A stretch of DNA of 64,000 bases from Pantoea sp. Cy-639 (GTDB lineage Bacteria > Pseudomonadota > Gammaproteobacteria > Pseudomonadales > Pseudomonadaceae): positions 1 to 64,000 of the forward strand of contig NZ_VWXI01000016.1 in assembly GCF_011752525.1 (NCBI RefSeq), written 5' to 3'. Below the pieces are notes generated by a model. It worked only from the letters and a program-made list of their open reading frames with translations. It ran no database searches and was not told where the DNA came from. Position numbers and translations under genes: made by a program. Positions 15,088 to 24,057 of this stretch are shown here, in pieces. Every line of letters begins with the position of its first letter. Positions within the stretch are counted from its first letter, which is position 1.

Positions 15088-17048
15088 CAATGCAATGGAT
15101 ACAAGAGCGCGACGAAGAGCAGCGTGTTACCTCTCACCATGGCGAAAATAGGCACCGAGGGGATTTCCTCGCGCTCGCTTTGAGTCACGAAAGCCATGCG
15201 CCTCAACTGATAACATCACTGGTGAAGAAGATTGGGATACCTAACGAGAGCCATGACAATGAGTTATTGCTAGAAATGGTCCGACAACATTCGGACCTGC
15301 CGTATGAACACCCAATGTATTTAACGGTGGCTTGTGCTCTCGCCTTGAAAAATCACCCCACAATAGAGACCTGGCTTGCGATTAGAACGCTGGCCTATCA
15401 CTCGGCAGAGATTGAATATTGGCTTGATAACGCAATGTGGGCTTATACAGAAATCGATCCCGACGCAAAACATGCTTACATCGTTCTGGCAAAAGCGCTC
15501 TTCCATGGGGTTGAGACTGGAAAACTGAAGTCACTGTCCGAGCGTCGGAACACAGAGCGTGATAATGTGTGGACACATTGGAAACTCAATGAGTATCCCT
15601 TGGACGAGCTGTGGCGGGGCCTGCCAAACTCCGACTTTATGATGTATGAGGACGAAAGAAGAATATTTGGACTTCTAAGTGAGATTGCTCCAGAAATTTT
15701 TCATCAACTGCTTGGTTGTTCAACCAACCCATTTCTCGTGGATAGCGCCCTGCTTAGCGCAGGGATAGGGGCATTCAGCCCCCGCTTTAGGCAGTGGGAG
15801 GATAGCGTCAGAGCGGCTCCTGCAGCTTTCGATCCCGATGGCAAATGGAATGGCTCCGTGGTCCTGCCTTTGCTTCTCGTTCATGCACGAAATGAATTGC
15901 TTCAACCGGGAAAGCAGACCCCTCGCTATGAAGCAGATGAAGAAGAGGTCGCTTCGTTAACTGCAGAAGTCACTGCACTAGTCCATGCTGTGGTTAAGGT
16001 GTTGTACAGCAGGGCGGATGCGCAGGCAGCGATGACTCGATGGAGCACTTGGCTAATGCGGCAGTTATTGCTCAGGAAGGACAAGGCGCCAGATGATATT
16101 CGCTCCGATAACTTTGTGGACAATGCCTTACTAGACGCCCTTGGCGAAGCGAGTAAGGGAACAGCTTTGATTTTAGAGTCCCCTTCAGATGCTGCACCTT
16201 GGGAAGCATGGTGCTATTACTGTGTTCGCTCAGCTTTCGCAAATGGCGGTTTTGCTGCAGCACCGGCATACGAGGAGTTTGTTCAACAGTGGAGACTCAC
16301 GCCTGAGGAATGGTTAGAACCAAGCGGTAGAGGTCTATTGAAACGGGCACAGCAGCACATCAATGGAGACGAACCACCTGGATTATTCGCCAATCTTCTG
16401 GCCTTTCCTATTGTTCAGGCGGATAGCTTTTTTTCGGTCTGGCAGCAACTTTGGGGGAACGCATACTACCTTCGCGAAGTTCTTGAGTACGGCTCACCTG
16501 ATGCTGGATCCAAAAAGTATTCAGATCGCGCTGATGCCAGCGAGCTACTGCTGCTAATCGCTCGTATAGGACTGGCCTGCTTCGATCAGGCTACTGCTCG
16601 AATCAGCTCTGACTCTAAAACAACCACTAAGGAAATCGCGGATATACATGCAGCGGTTACATCTGCGGCTAGAGAAGCGTTGCATATTGACGACACGCTC
16701 AACCGGGATAAATGGCAGCAGTTGCTACAGCATCTCGCAGTGCGTAGAGCGTACTGGGATGGGAGCTACAGAAATAACACCGTCGACACTGTATTTGATG
16801 GCGATCAACGGCCTTCAGTATCGGACTACCTACGCTACTTTCAAGTCGATCCAGCTGAGGTACTTGCCTTCCTTCATGTATGCATACTCAACGACCTTAA
16901 AATCTCTAAGCTTAAAGAGGATTTGGAGATCTCGTCGATCGACCTGCGCGCAACCATTGATACTATAAAACGCCTGAATAGTCTACGAAGCCAGAAGTAT
17001 CCGCTTAATGGGCGAGCCATAGCCGCCATGAAGCCTCTTTTGGCGTAA
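15084..17048 (+). CDS. Unrecognised 654-residue protein, gene 3 of the three-gene operon
   Basis: I start this at ATG 15084, which overlaps the previous stop (ATGA) and has GAGGG just upstream; a frame to 15063 exists but lacks support. The protein appears mostly alpha-helical, rich in Trp, Leu and acidic residues, with no Walker, nuclease, kinase, transmembrane or signal motifs that I can see. The C-terminal 60 residues (from about SVSDYLRYF) look like a winged or helical DNA-binding tail, with no firm match. Its size and helical look suggest a scaffold or sensor for the two PLD-like partners. I do not recognise the family. Confidence 0.75.
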   Translation: MTMQWIQERDEEQRVTSHHGENRHRGDFLALALSHESHAPQLITSLVKKIGIPNESHDNELLLEMVRQHSDLPYEHPMYLTVACALALKNHPTIETWLAIRTLAYHSAEIEYWLDNAMWAYTEIDPDAKHAYIVLAKALFHGVETGKLKSLSERRNTERDNVWTHWKLNEYPLDELWRGLPNSDFMMYEDERRIFGLLSEIAPEIFHQLLGCSTNPFLVDSALLSAGIGAFSPRFRQWEDSVRAAPAAFDPDGKWNGSVVLPLLLVHARNELLQPGKQTPRYEADEEEVASLTAEVTALVHAVVKVLYSRADAQAAMTRWSTWLMRQLLLRKDKAPDDIRSDNFVDNALLDALGEASKGTALILESPSDAAPWEAWCYYCVRSAFANGGFAAAPAYEEFVQQWRLTPEEWLEPSGRGLLKRAQQHINGDEPPGLFANLLAFPIVQADSFFSVWQQLWGNAYYLREVLEYGSPDAGSKKYSDRADASELLLLIARIGLACFDQATARISSDSKTTTKEIADIHAAVTSAAREALHIDDTLNRDKWQQLLQHLAVRRAYWDGSYRNNTVDTVFDGDQRPSVSDYLRYFQVDPAEVLAFLHVCILNDLKISKLKEDLEISSIDLRATIDTIKRLNSLRSQKYPLNGRAIAAMKPLLA

Positions 17049-17069
17049 CGTTTAATCGCGACTCTAAAC

Positions 17070-17104
17070 AAGCGCTTCAGCAGCCACATATTGCTGAAGC
17101 GCTT
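17070..17104 (+). terminator. Perfect 13-bp inverted repeat ending the three-gene operon
   Basis: AAGCGCTTCAGCA (17070-17082) and TGCTGAAGCGCTT (17092-17104) form a perfect 13-bp stem with a nine-base loop, 22 bases after the last stop. No long T run follows (ATATTC), so termination may be weak, or the palindrome may have another role such as protein binding. Confidence 0.6.
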
Positions 17105-17236
17105 ATATTCAGGTAGTTCTATGCTAGCAGAGCTTTGTAGTTCTCCCAGGGTATTCCGACTGGTATTCCAAAACAAAAACACACCTAAATTTATCCACTA
17201 AAATCAACAACATATAGCATCAGTTCAAATTACCCC

Positions 17237-17272
17237 GGCACAAAAAGACGCCCTAGGACGTCTTCTCGTGCC
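17237..17272 (-). terminator. Terminator after the Mrr-like gene
   Basis: On the minus strand AAGACG and CGTCTT pair around an eight-base loop and are followed by a T run, enclosed in a further GGCAC/GTGCC pairing. It lies 22 bases beyond the stop at 17295 and has the form of an intrinsic terminator. Confidence 0.65.
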
Positions 17273-17294
17273 AGGTCTCTGGTGAGAGCACGAC

Positions 17295-18308
17295 TCACGC
17301 AGGCATGTAGAAGTATGTCAACGGCACCAACCGCTTCGTCTCCGGGTCGGTGGCTGGATAATGCGCCATCAACGTCCGAGCCAGCTCATCCAGCGTCCAC
17401 ATCGTCAGATGCACATTGGCTCGCTCACCTTCATACAACGCCTCTTTCGTGAATCCGCCAGTACTCACATACAGCCCTCGATCATCCTTGTGCCTGCCAC
17501 CGAGAAAGCTACGGATCTCATTACTTCCCATCCGGGCATTCCGGTGCTTGACCTCCACAACGATGCGCGGCGGCTCAAAGCCGAAACCATCGGGTGAAGC
17601 AATGATGTCTTTACCACGATCAGCGCCGGCCGGGGACACCAGTGTCTTGTAGCCCATTGCTCGTAAGATTCCGGCCACTAGTTCCTGCATCTCAGCCCAG
17701 TCCAAACTGTTGATTTGGTCTTTGATCCGTTCAAACGCAATTTCCTGAACACCCTTCAAAGGGTCTTCCAGAACGTCGGGGTCTTCAATCAAGTCTTTCG
17801 GTGGTGTGGATAGGCTTTTTCCAGTAGCGAGGGCAAGCAACTCTTTCTGGGCGTCCTCAGAAACTTTAAACACGGTTAGTGTAGACCCCAGGCTGTTTCT
17901 GCTGGCGCCTGTTAGCTTGTCGCGATCAACCTCCTGCGTATACCACTCGACAGATCGGGTCAAAGACATACCATCATCTGCCAGATCGGGACGGAGCTGG
18001 CACGCGCCGGTGAAGCGACCTACCAGGTAGATCCGGTTTGCAGGGGAATAGGTAACGACCGTATCGCCAATGCTGATTTCATTAACGAAACGGAAGACCT
18101 GCGACGCCCCCGCTACGGCACTCGCGTCCTTTATTCCTGGCTGAAGATCTTTATAGGCTTGGATCAACGCCTTCCTGGAAACGCCGGGCTTTGCCTCAAG
18201 CGCTAGCTGAGCCCACCCGATAGCAGCAAGACTGCGATCCCTGAAATCGTCATAGAGACGGCCACCATCACCTCGAATCATCCACATCGCGGGCATGTTA
18301 ATACTCAT
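17295..18308 (-). CDS. Mrr-type restriction endonuclease with an N-terminal reader-like domain
   Basis: About 337 residues from the ATG at 18308 (18296 is an alternative; neither has a strong ribosome site). The C-terminal domain (about 220-310) has the Mrr fold signature: a conserved D in GADRGKD, then E-V-K in VVEVKHR, and a Y-V-S-T-G-G-F strand. This is the PD-(D/E)xK core of type IV enzymes that cut modified DNA. The N-terminal 160 residues (GDGGRLYDDF ... GDTVVTYSP ... YLVGRFTG) look like a PUA/EVE-type base-reading fold, which is inferred. It is an independent gene with its own terminator and adds a third defence unit to the island. Confidence 0.8.
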   Translation of the reverse strand: MSINMPAMWMIRGDGGRLYDDFRDRSLAAIGWAQLALEAKPGVSRKALIQAYKDLQPGIKDASAVAGASQVFRFVNEISIGDTVVTYSPANRIYLVGRFTGACQLRPDLADDGMSLTRSVEWYTQEVDRDKLTGASRNSLGSTLTVFKVSEDAQKELLALATGKSLSTPPKDLIEDPDVLEDPLKGVQEIAFERIKDQINSLDWAEMQELVAGILRAMGYKTLVSPAGADRGKDIIASPDGFGFEPPRIVVEVKHRNARMGSNEIRSFLGGRHKDDRGLYVSTGGFTKEALYEGERANVHLTMWTLDELARTLMAHYPATDPETKRLVPLTYFYMPA

Positions 18309-18378
18309 TGCTTGCACAGAATCGAGGCGAGACTGTAACAATGCTGATCGCTTGTGTGAATGGAGGGCTTGGGAGCTC

Positions 18379-18537
18379 CTAACTGGTGGGCAGCGCAATA
18401 CTCAGCAGCAGGCCAAAGGCAAACAAGTAACATGCAGGGTTTCCATTGATACGCGGCAGACCACCCGGCCAAAAGCCCTGCACGCTCAGACTATTGGCAG
18501 TACCTCCAATGACAACACGAACCACAACCGCTGCCGT
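18379..18537 (-). pseudogene. Possible C-terminal remnant of a membrane protein at the island edge
   Basis: A minus-strand frame of 52 codons without a start ends in a hydrophobic stretch (YLFAFGLLLSIALP) and a stop at 18379. It has no upstream ATG or ribosome site and sits between the island and the core exporter gene. It may be the tail of a lost permease, or coincidence; I cannot name a parent. Confidence 0.25.
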
Positions 18538-18552
18538 TTAAGAAATCCCCCC

Positions 18553-20100
18553 TCATGAACGCCCACTGGCCAACAGCCCCCCATCCTGCTCCGGCAACGG
18601 CCGTGTCAACAGCACGCCAACCAGCACGGCAAATCCCAGCGCCGCCCATCCGGCCGTCTGCAGCAGCGCCTCGAAACCGCCAATGAAAGCCTGTCGCGCC
18701 AGTGGCGAAACAACCTCGCGCAACCCCGGCTCGACCAGCGCCAGCGCCGCCTGCAAATCCCCCGCCGCCACCCGCGTGGCCATGTCGCCGACCCGGTCCA
18801 GCGCCTGTGGCGCCAACCCGGCCATGCCTTCGCGCAGCAGTTCGCCAGTGCGCGTGGCGAGGATGCCACCAAACACGCCGATGGCCAGAACAATGGCCGA
18901 GAAGCGCGTGGTGGTGCTCAAGCCTGAGGCCATGCCGGTACGCGTGCGTGGCACGCAGGCCATGATGTTCTTCTGCGTGTCGCCGTTGAGCAGTCCGGCG
19001 CCGGCGCCAAGCACCAGGCTGGCCAGGGCGAAGTGGCCGTAACCACCCTGCCCCAGCGCCCAGGCACACGCCAGGTTGCCCAGGCCGACCAGCAGCAGGC
19101 CCAGGGCGAACAGCGACGCCGGCGCCAGCCGTGTCGCCAGGCGCAGCCCCAGGCGTGGGCTGAGCAGCATCGCCAGGGCGAATGGCAGCATCCCTGCGCC
19201 TGCCGCCAGCGCCGAAAACTGCAGGCCGTTCTGCAGGTACAGCGGCAACAGGGTCATCATCGCCTGCGCACAGGCGGCGTAGGCGAACATCCCCAGCAAG
19301 GCTCCGATGAAGCGTCCGCTGCGCATCAGGGCGAGGTCGATCATCGGTCGCTCCTGGCTGCGCTCGACCATCACGAACAGGCCGAACAGAAAACCGGCAA
19401 TCACCAGCCGGCCCAAGGTCGGCGCGCTGTCCCAGCCGACGCGGTTGGCATCGATCAACGCCCAGATCAGGTAGCCCAGGCTGCCGGCGAAGGTCAGGCT
19501 GCCCAGCGGATCGAGCCGGGCGGCGGCGCTGTCGCGGGACTCCTCGATGCTGCGCAGTACCATCAGCGCCAGCACGGCCACCAGTGGCAGGTTGATGTAG
19601 AAGATCCAGCGCCAGCCGAGCGTGCTGGCGATCAGGCCGCCAAGCAGTGGGGCGAAGGTGATGGTCGCGCCCATGCAGGCGCCCCAGAATGCCCAGGCCC
19701 GCAAACGTTCCTGTGGCTCATGGAAGCGATGGCCAATGGCGGCCAGCGCGGCGGTCAGCAGCAAGGCCGCGCCCACACCCTTGGCCGCGCGGGCGAGGTC
19801 GAGCAGCAGCAGGCTCGGCGCGGCGCCACAGGCCAGCGAGGCGAGGCCGAACAACGCCAGCCCGAGCAGCAGCAGGCGCCGCCGGCCGAAGCGGTCGGCC
19901 AGGCTGCCGGCGGGCAGCAGGCAGGCGGCGAAGGCCAGCAGGTAGGCGCTGACCACCCATTCGATATCGGCGAACGAACCGGACAGGTCACGGGCGATGC
20001 TCGGTAGGCTGACGGCGACGATATTGGTGTCGAGGATGATCAGGGCGCAGACGGCCGAGGCCGTGAACAGGGTGAAGCGCGCCGACGGTTGGCTGGGCAT
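18553..20100 (-). CDS. DHA2/EmrB-type MFS drug exporter
   Basis: This 515-residue protein is a proton-coupled multidrug exporter of the 14-helix DHA2 family. The first helix is followed by L-D-T-N-I-V-A-V-S-L-P, the classic motif D1 of this family (LDxTIVNVALP), and later by G-S-L-A-D-R-F-G-R-R (motif A). I use ATG at 20100, which has GGAG eight bases upstream, instead of the ATG at 20127. It is transcribed away from a LysR gene, its probable regulator. The substrate is not deducible. Confidence 0.88.
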   Translation of the reverse strand: MPSQPSARFTLFTASAVCALIILDTNIVAVSLPSIARDLSGSFADIEWVVSAYLLAFAACLLPAGSLADRFGRRRLLLLGLALFGLASLACGAAPSLLLLDLARAAKGVGAALLLTAALAAIGHRFHEPQERLRAWAFWGACMGATITFAPLLGGLIASTLGWRWIFYINLPLVAVLALMVLRSIEESRDSAAARLDPLGSLTFAGSLGYLIWALIDANRVGWDSAPTLGRLVIAGFLFGLFVMVERSQERPMIDLALMRSGRFIGALLGMFAYAACAQAMMTLLPLYLQNGLQFSALAAGAGMLPFALAMLLSPRLGLRLATRLAPASLFALGLLLVGLGNLACAWALGQGGYGHFALASLVLGAGAGLLNGDTQKNIMACVPRTRTGMASGLSTTTRFSAIVLAIGVFGGILATRTGELLREGMAGLAPQALDRVGDMATRVAAGDLQAALALVEPGLREVVSPLARQAFIGGFEALLQTAGWAALGFAVLVGVLLTRPLPEQDGGLLASGRS

Positions 20101-20218
20101 GGCAAGGCTCCGGCTGCGGCGGGTCATCGCACTTTGCGCAGCGACGCCAGCCTTGTAGTGTTGTCGTCACCATAACGCCGCCGGACGTCGGGCTTGTTAG
20201 CTGCCACGTCTCGCGTCA

Positions 20219-20233
20219 TTAGCCCCTGGCTAA
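20219..20233. promoter_or_regulatory. Palindrome just upstream of the LysR gene
   Basis: TTAGCC-CCT-GGCTAA is a perfect 6-bp inverted repeat nine bases before the LysR start, in the 142-bp divergent promoter region shared with the exporter. A T-rich/A-rich dyad here is a reasonable LysR-type autoregulatory site, though short. Confidence 0.35.
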
Positions 20234-20242
20234 CGAGGCCCC

Positions 20243-21115
20243 ATGGAGATCCGTCACTTTCGCTACTTCCTCGGCGTCGCCCGCCACGGTCACTTCACCC
20301 GTGCCGCCGAACAGTTGGGCATCGCCCCGGCGACGCTCAGCCGGCAGATCCAGGACATGGAAAAAGAACTGGGGGTGCTGCTGTTCCAGCGCAGCCAGCG
20401 CGCAGTGCGCCTGACGGCGGCGGGCGAGGCGCTGCGTGTCGAGGCCGAACAGGCGGTGCGCCAGTTCGATGCGGCGCAACTGGGCGCGCAGCGCGCCGCA
20501 CGGGGAGAGAGCGGGCGTATCGAGTTGGGCTACGTCGCTTCCGCCGCCTACTCCGGCACCTTGCAGCAGCAGGTGAGCCGGTTCGCCCAGGCACACCCCG
20601 GCGTGCGCCTGAACATCCGCGAGGCCCCCATGGTCGAGTTGCCGGCCTTGGTCCGCGATGGTCTGCTGGACCTGGCCTATGTGCGCTCACCGATGGAGCT
20701 GCCGGACGGACTCGAAGCCATCCCCTTGCAGGAAGAAGGCTTCGTCCTGGCGCTGCCGACCGCCTCGCGCCTGAATGAGCTCCGGCAGATCCCGGCGGCG
20801 CGCCTGGCTGAACACACCTTCATCCTGCCCGAGCAGATTTCCGGCACGCTCGAAGTCGCGGCCCAGGGCGGCTTCACGCCGCGCCTGGGCCCGCAGCCTG
20901 GCAGCCTGGTGGCGGTGATCACCCTGGTGTCGCTGGGCCAGGGCGTGGCGGTGGTGCCGGAGTCGGTGGTGCAGCGGATCAACCTGCCTCAGGTCCGTTA
21001 TCGGGCCCTCGACGACTGTCGGGCCAGCTCCTGGTTGAGCCTGCTGCACCGGCGCTTCGAGAAAGCACCCGCCGTGCTGCGCTATATCGAGGGGGTTCGC
21101 CAGGATGCGCGCTAG
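20243..21115 (+). CDS. LysR-type transcriptional regulator
   Basis: A 290-residue protein with an N-terminal winged helix-turn-helix (HFTRAAEQLGIAPATLSRQI, about 17-36) and a periplasmic-binding-protein-like effector domain from about residue 90. It is divergent from the DHA2 exporter, so control of that exporter is the natural inference; the inducer is unknown. The last ten bases overlap the following hydrolase gene, so the two may be co-transcribed. Confidence 0.9.
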   Translation: MEIRHFRYFLGVARHGHFTRAAEQLGIAPATLSRQIQDMEKELGVLLFQRSQRAVRLTAAGEALRVEAEQAVRQFDAAQLGAQRAARGESGRIELGYVASAAYSGTLQQQVSRFAQAHPGVRLNIREAPMVELPALVRDGLLDLAYVRSPMELPDGLEAIPLQEEGFVLALPTASRLNELRQIPAARLAEHTFILPEQISGTLEVAAQGGFTPRLGPQPGSLVAVITLVSLGQGVAVVPESVVQRINLPQVRYRALDDCRASSWLSLLHRRFEKAPAVLRYIEGVRQDAR

Positions 21116-22085
21116 CAGTACACCCTTGCTCTGGCTTGCCTTGTTCAGCACTGCCACCCTGGCGGCTCCCCAGGCGCTGCACCTGGGCCAGGCCCGGACT
21201 TATTCATTCCTCGCCTACGCCAATACCGGCCTGCGCCAGCAACACACTGCCGAGCGCGCCGTGGTGATCGTGCATGGTGTGCGCCGCAATGCCGAAGACT
21301 ATTACCGCAGTGGCGAGCAGTTGCTGGCCAATGCCGGGCTCACCGCGCAGGACACCTTGCTGATCGCCCCCAACTTCCTGACCCACGACGATCCACAAGC
21401 CACCGCCGACATGCCGTTGTGGCCCAGGAATCGCTGGATGCAGGGCAGCGAGTCGAGCGCTGGCCGCTCGGGTATCGCCGCCTTCGCCGTGCTCGATGAC
21501 CTGCTGGCCTACCTCGCCGACCGCAACCGCTTCCCGCACCTCAAGGAGGTCGTGCTGATCGGTCACTCGGCCGGTGCCCAGCTCGTGCAGCGTTATGCCG
21601 TGCTGACCCGGGGCGTTGCTGAGCTGCCGGTGCGCTACGTGATCTCCAGCCCGTCCTCGTACCTGTACCTGGATGCCAACCGGCCGACGCAGGCCGGCTT
21701 TGCGCCGCTGCCGGACAGTCGCTGCCCAGGCTACAACCACTACCGCTATGGCCTGGAGCAGCCGCCCGTCTACCTGGCCAGCCAAGGCCTGGATGCCCGG
21801 CAGTTGTTTCGGCGCTATGCGGCGCGCGAGGTGACCTACCTGGTCGGCGAACGCGACACCCACGCCGATAGCCGGATCATGGACCACAGCTGTGGTGCCG
21901 AGGCGCAGGGGCGTGATCGGCTCGAGCGCCAGCTCGGCTACCTGCGCTACGAGGGTTTCCTGTCACAAGCCTGGAATGTCGATATCGCGCACGCGCAATT
22001 CGTGGTGCCCGGCGTCGGGCACAATGCCGAGCATCTGCTCGCCAGCCCGGAGGTGGCCCGAGCGCTGTTCCCGGGCCGGCGCTAG
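21105..22085 (+). CDS. Secreted alpha/beta-hydrolase-fold protein
   Basis: A 326-residue protein with a signal peptide (LLWLALFSTATLAAPQ) and a nucleophile elbow G-H-S-A-G in VVLIGHSAGAQ. An early V-I-V-H-G-V-R strand resembles the oxyanion region of serine hydrolases, and D and H candidates follow (GERDTHAD, GVGHNAEH). It is probably a periplasmic esterase or peptidase-like hydrolase with unknown substrate. The start at 21105 lies inside the end of the LysR gene, preceded by a purine-rich stretch. Confidence 0.8.
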   Translation: MRASSTPLLWLALFSTATLAAPQALHLGQARTYSFLAYANTGLRQQHTAERAVVIVHGVRRNAEDYYRSGEQLLANAGLTAQDTLLIAPNFLTHDDPQATADMPLWPRNRWMQGSESSAGRSGIAAFAVLDDLLAYLADRNRFPHLKEVVLIGHSAGAQLVQRYAVLTRGVAELPVRYVISSPSSYLYLDANRPTQAGFAPLPDSRCPGYNHYRYGLEQPPVYLASQGLDARQLFRRYAAREVTYLVGERDTHADSRIMDHSCGAEAQGRDRLERQLGYLRYEGFLSQAWNVDIAHAQFVVPGVGHNAEHLLASPEVARALFPGRR

Positions 22086-22087
22086 TG

Positions 22088-22207
22088 TCAGCTATCCAGG
22101 GCGTAGAACTCCTGGAGCTTGGCCTGCAGCAGGGCCTTGTCCGGAAGGTGGGTCTGGTACTCGGCGATCAATGCCGGTGAAAGGCTGCGGTTCAGGGCGT
22201 ACGCTTG
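22088..22207 (-). pseudogene. C-terminal remnant of a DUF1016/YhcG-like nuclease
   Basis: A minus-strand frame without a start encodes about 40 residues, ALNRSLSPALIAEYQT then LPDKALLQAKLQEF, ending in a stop. It resembles the tail of PDDEXK nucleases of the DUF1016 family as I remember them (SPALVAEYQT ... LLQAKLHEFY). Everything upstream is gone; the gabP terminator starts right after it. The family name is tentative, but the coding-like composition without a start indicates a gene relic. Confidence 0.45.
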
Positions 22208-22242
22208 GCCGACCGGCCTGCTCAAGTGTTGCAAAACGAAAA

Positions 22243-22261
22243 GGGGCGCCACCGGCGCCCC
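22243..22261 (-). terminator. Intrinsic terminator after the permease gene
   Basis: GGGGCGCC and GGCGCCCC form an 8-bp stem with a three-base loop. On the minus strand it is followed by TTTTCGTTTT. It lies ten bases after the permease stop. Confidence 0.85.
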
Positions 22262-22270
22262 TGTGTCACA

Positions 22271-23662
22271 TCAGCCCAGCGAACGCGCCGGCACGCTGCG
22301 CCCATGCCCACGACTGGTGACGATGCCCAGGAACGAGATCACGATCGCCAGGCTCAGAGTGGCGGTCACCTCGGCGCGGTGCTCCTCGGTGAACATCATC
22401 ACCGCCAGGGCCCCGCCAATGAACAGGATCACCACCCAGGTCAGGTAGGGGAACAGCCACATGCGGAACTTCAGGTTGGCGTTCTCGCGCTCCAGCCGGG
22501 CCCGCATGCGCAACTGCGAAATGGCGATCACCAGGTACACCAGCAAGGCGATGGCGCCGGAACTGGCGAGCAGGAACTCGAACACGCCCTTGGGTGCGAA
22601 GTAGTTGAGGATGGCGATGGCGGCGCCGATTAGGGTGCTGCCGAACACCGCCGCGCGCGGCACGCCGACTTTCGAGGTGTGCTTGAGCAGGGCCGGGGCA
22701 TCACCGCGCTTGGCCAGCGAATACATCATCCGCGACGCGATGTAGATCGACGAGTTCATGCAACTGGTCACCGCGATCAGCACCACGAAGTCGACCATCA
22801 ATGCGGCGTTGGGCACCTGCATGATTTCCAGCGCCCGCTGGTAGGAGCCCACCACCGCCAGTTGCGGATCGTTCCACGGCACCACCGAGATGATCACGAA
22901 GATCGACAGGATGTAGAAAGTGCTGATGCGCCAGATCACCGAACGGGTGGCCTTGGCGATGTTGCGCGACGGATCGCTGGACTCGGAGGCGGCGATGGTC
23001 ACCGCCTCGGTGCCGATGAAGCTGAACATCACGGTGATGAACGCGCCGATCACCGCCGACCAGCCCTTGGGCGCGAAGCCACCATGCTCGCTCATCAGCG
23101 TGCTCAGGCCGCTGGCCTTGTGCTCGGGCAGCCAGCCCATCAATGCAGCAACGCCCAAGCCGATGAAGCCGAGGATCGCGGTGACCTTGAGGATGGCGAA
23201 CCAGAACTCGAACTCACCGTACTTGGCCACGCTGAACAGGTTGGTGCAGGCCAGCAGCAGCACCGAGGCCAGGGCGAAGATCCAGCTGTCGACCTGCGGG
23301 AACCAGGCGTTGAGCACATGCCCGGCGGCGAGCGCCTCGATGGGAATCACCAGGACCCAGAACCACCAGTACAACCAGCCGATGGTGTAGCCGGCCCAAC
23401 GGCCGATGGCCTGGTCGGCATAGGTCGAAAACGAGCCGGTGTCGGGATGGGCCACGGCCATTTCACCGAGCATGCGCATCACCAGCACCACCAGGGTGCC
23501 GGCTACGAAATAGGAGAGGATGGTGGCCGGTCCGGCCGCCGCGATGGCGTGCCCGGAACCTACGAAAAGACCGGCGCCGATGATGCCGGCGATCGACAAC
23601 ATCGTCACGTGACGCGGCTTGAATCCTTGAGCAAGGTTGCCATCAGTTCCCACGGTGTTCAT
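22271..23662 (-). CDS. gabP: GabP-type amino-acid (GABA) permease
   Basis: This 463-residue APC-superfamily transporter has twelve hydrophobic segments. The opening LAQGFKPRHVTMLSIAGIIG, then A-G-L-F-V-G-S-G, is the amino-acid permease signature and is close to Pseudomonas GABA permeases. The start is ATG at 23662; the longer frame to 23794 is the untranslated leader. It imports 4-aminobutyrate or a related amino acid by proton symport across the inner membrane. Substrate assignment rests on resemblance only; no gabT/gabD lie nearby. Confidence 0.82.
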   Translation of the reverse strand: MNTVGTDGNLAQGFKPRHVTMLSIAGIIGAGLFVGSGHAIAAAGPATILSYFVAGTLVVLVMRMLGEMAVAHPDTGSFSTYADQAIGRWAGYTIGWLYWWFWVLVIPIEALAAGHVLNAWFPQVDSWIFALASVLLLACTNLFSVAKYGEFEFWFAILKVTAILGFIGLGVAALMGWLPEHKASGLSTLMSEHGGFAPKGWSAVIGAFITVMFSFIGTEAVTIAASESSDPSRNIAKATRSVIWRISTFYILSIFVIISVVPWNDPQLAVVGSYQRALEIMQVPNAALMVDFVVLIAVTSCMNSSIYIASRMMYSLAKRGDAPALLKHTSKVGVPRAAVFGSTLIGAAIAILNYFAPKGVFEFLLASSGAIALLVYLVIAISQLRMRARLERENANLKFRMWLFPYLTWVVILFIGGALAVMMFTEEHRAEVTATLSLAIVISFLGIVTSRGHGRSVPARSLG

Positions 23663-23924
23663 TGATCTTGTTCTCTTTTTGCTGACACAAGGAAGGGACG
23701 GGCAGGCGTAGGCGAAAACGGTCTCCTCGACAAAGGGCGGAGTACGTTGCGCACGCTCTGTTATCAGCCTTCTCACGCGTCTCGGGCAACGCACCAGGGG
23801 ATGCGGGCTTCACTTTAAGCCGGGCGCGGCGTCAACAAAATGCTCGGGAACGCCAGGTAGCTGTTCGATCGCGACACCCCATGCCAATCCGCGCCAATCC
23901 AGCCGCCCAACCTGCCTGATTGCG

Positions 23925-24020
23925 TCATTCGCGGTCACGCAGGTGGTCCCAGTAGAAGTTCACCACCGCGAAGACCACGATCACGCTGACGATCATCAGG
24001 CCGATCTGCAGGTTGCTCAT
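23925..24020 (-). CDS. 31-residue single-span membrane peptide
   Basis: A small frame starting ATG at 24020 with GGAG about nine bases upstream encodes one hydrophobic segment (IGLMIVSVIVVFAVVNF) followed by a charged tail, DHLRDRE. It follows the RimK-like ligase gene on the same strand after 37 bases and is probably co-transcribed. A clean ribosome site, a start, a membrane segment and a stop support a real microprotein. Its role is unknown; a link to the ligase is inferred. Confidence 0.6.
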   Translation of the reverse strand: MSNLQIGLMIVSVIVVFAVVNFYWDHLRDRE

Positions 24021-24057
24021 TGGGAATCTCCGGTTGAAACGATGATCATCCTCGGCA

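Noticed and set aside
17049..18552. tRNA gene or attachment site at the right edge of the island
   Set aside because: No tRNA-like cloverleaf or matching direct repeat with the left edge was found; no integrase gene is in the window.
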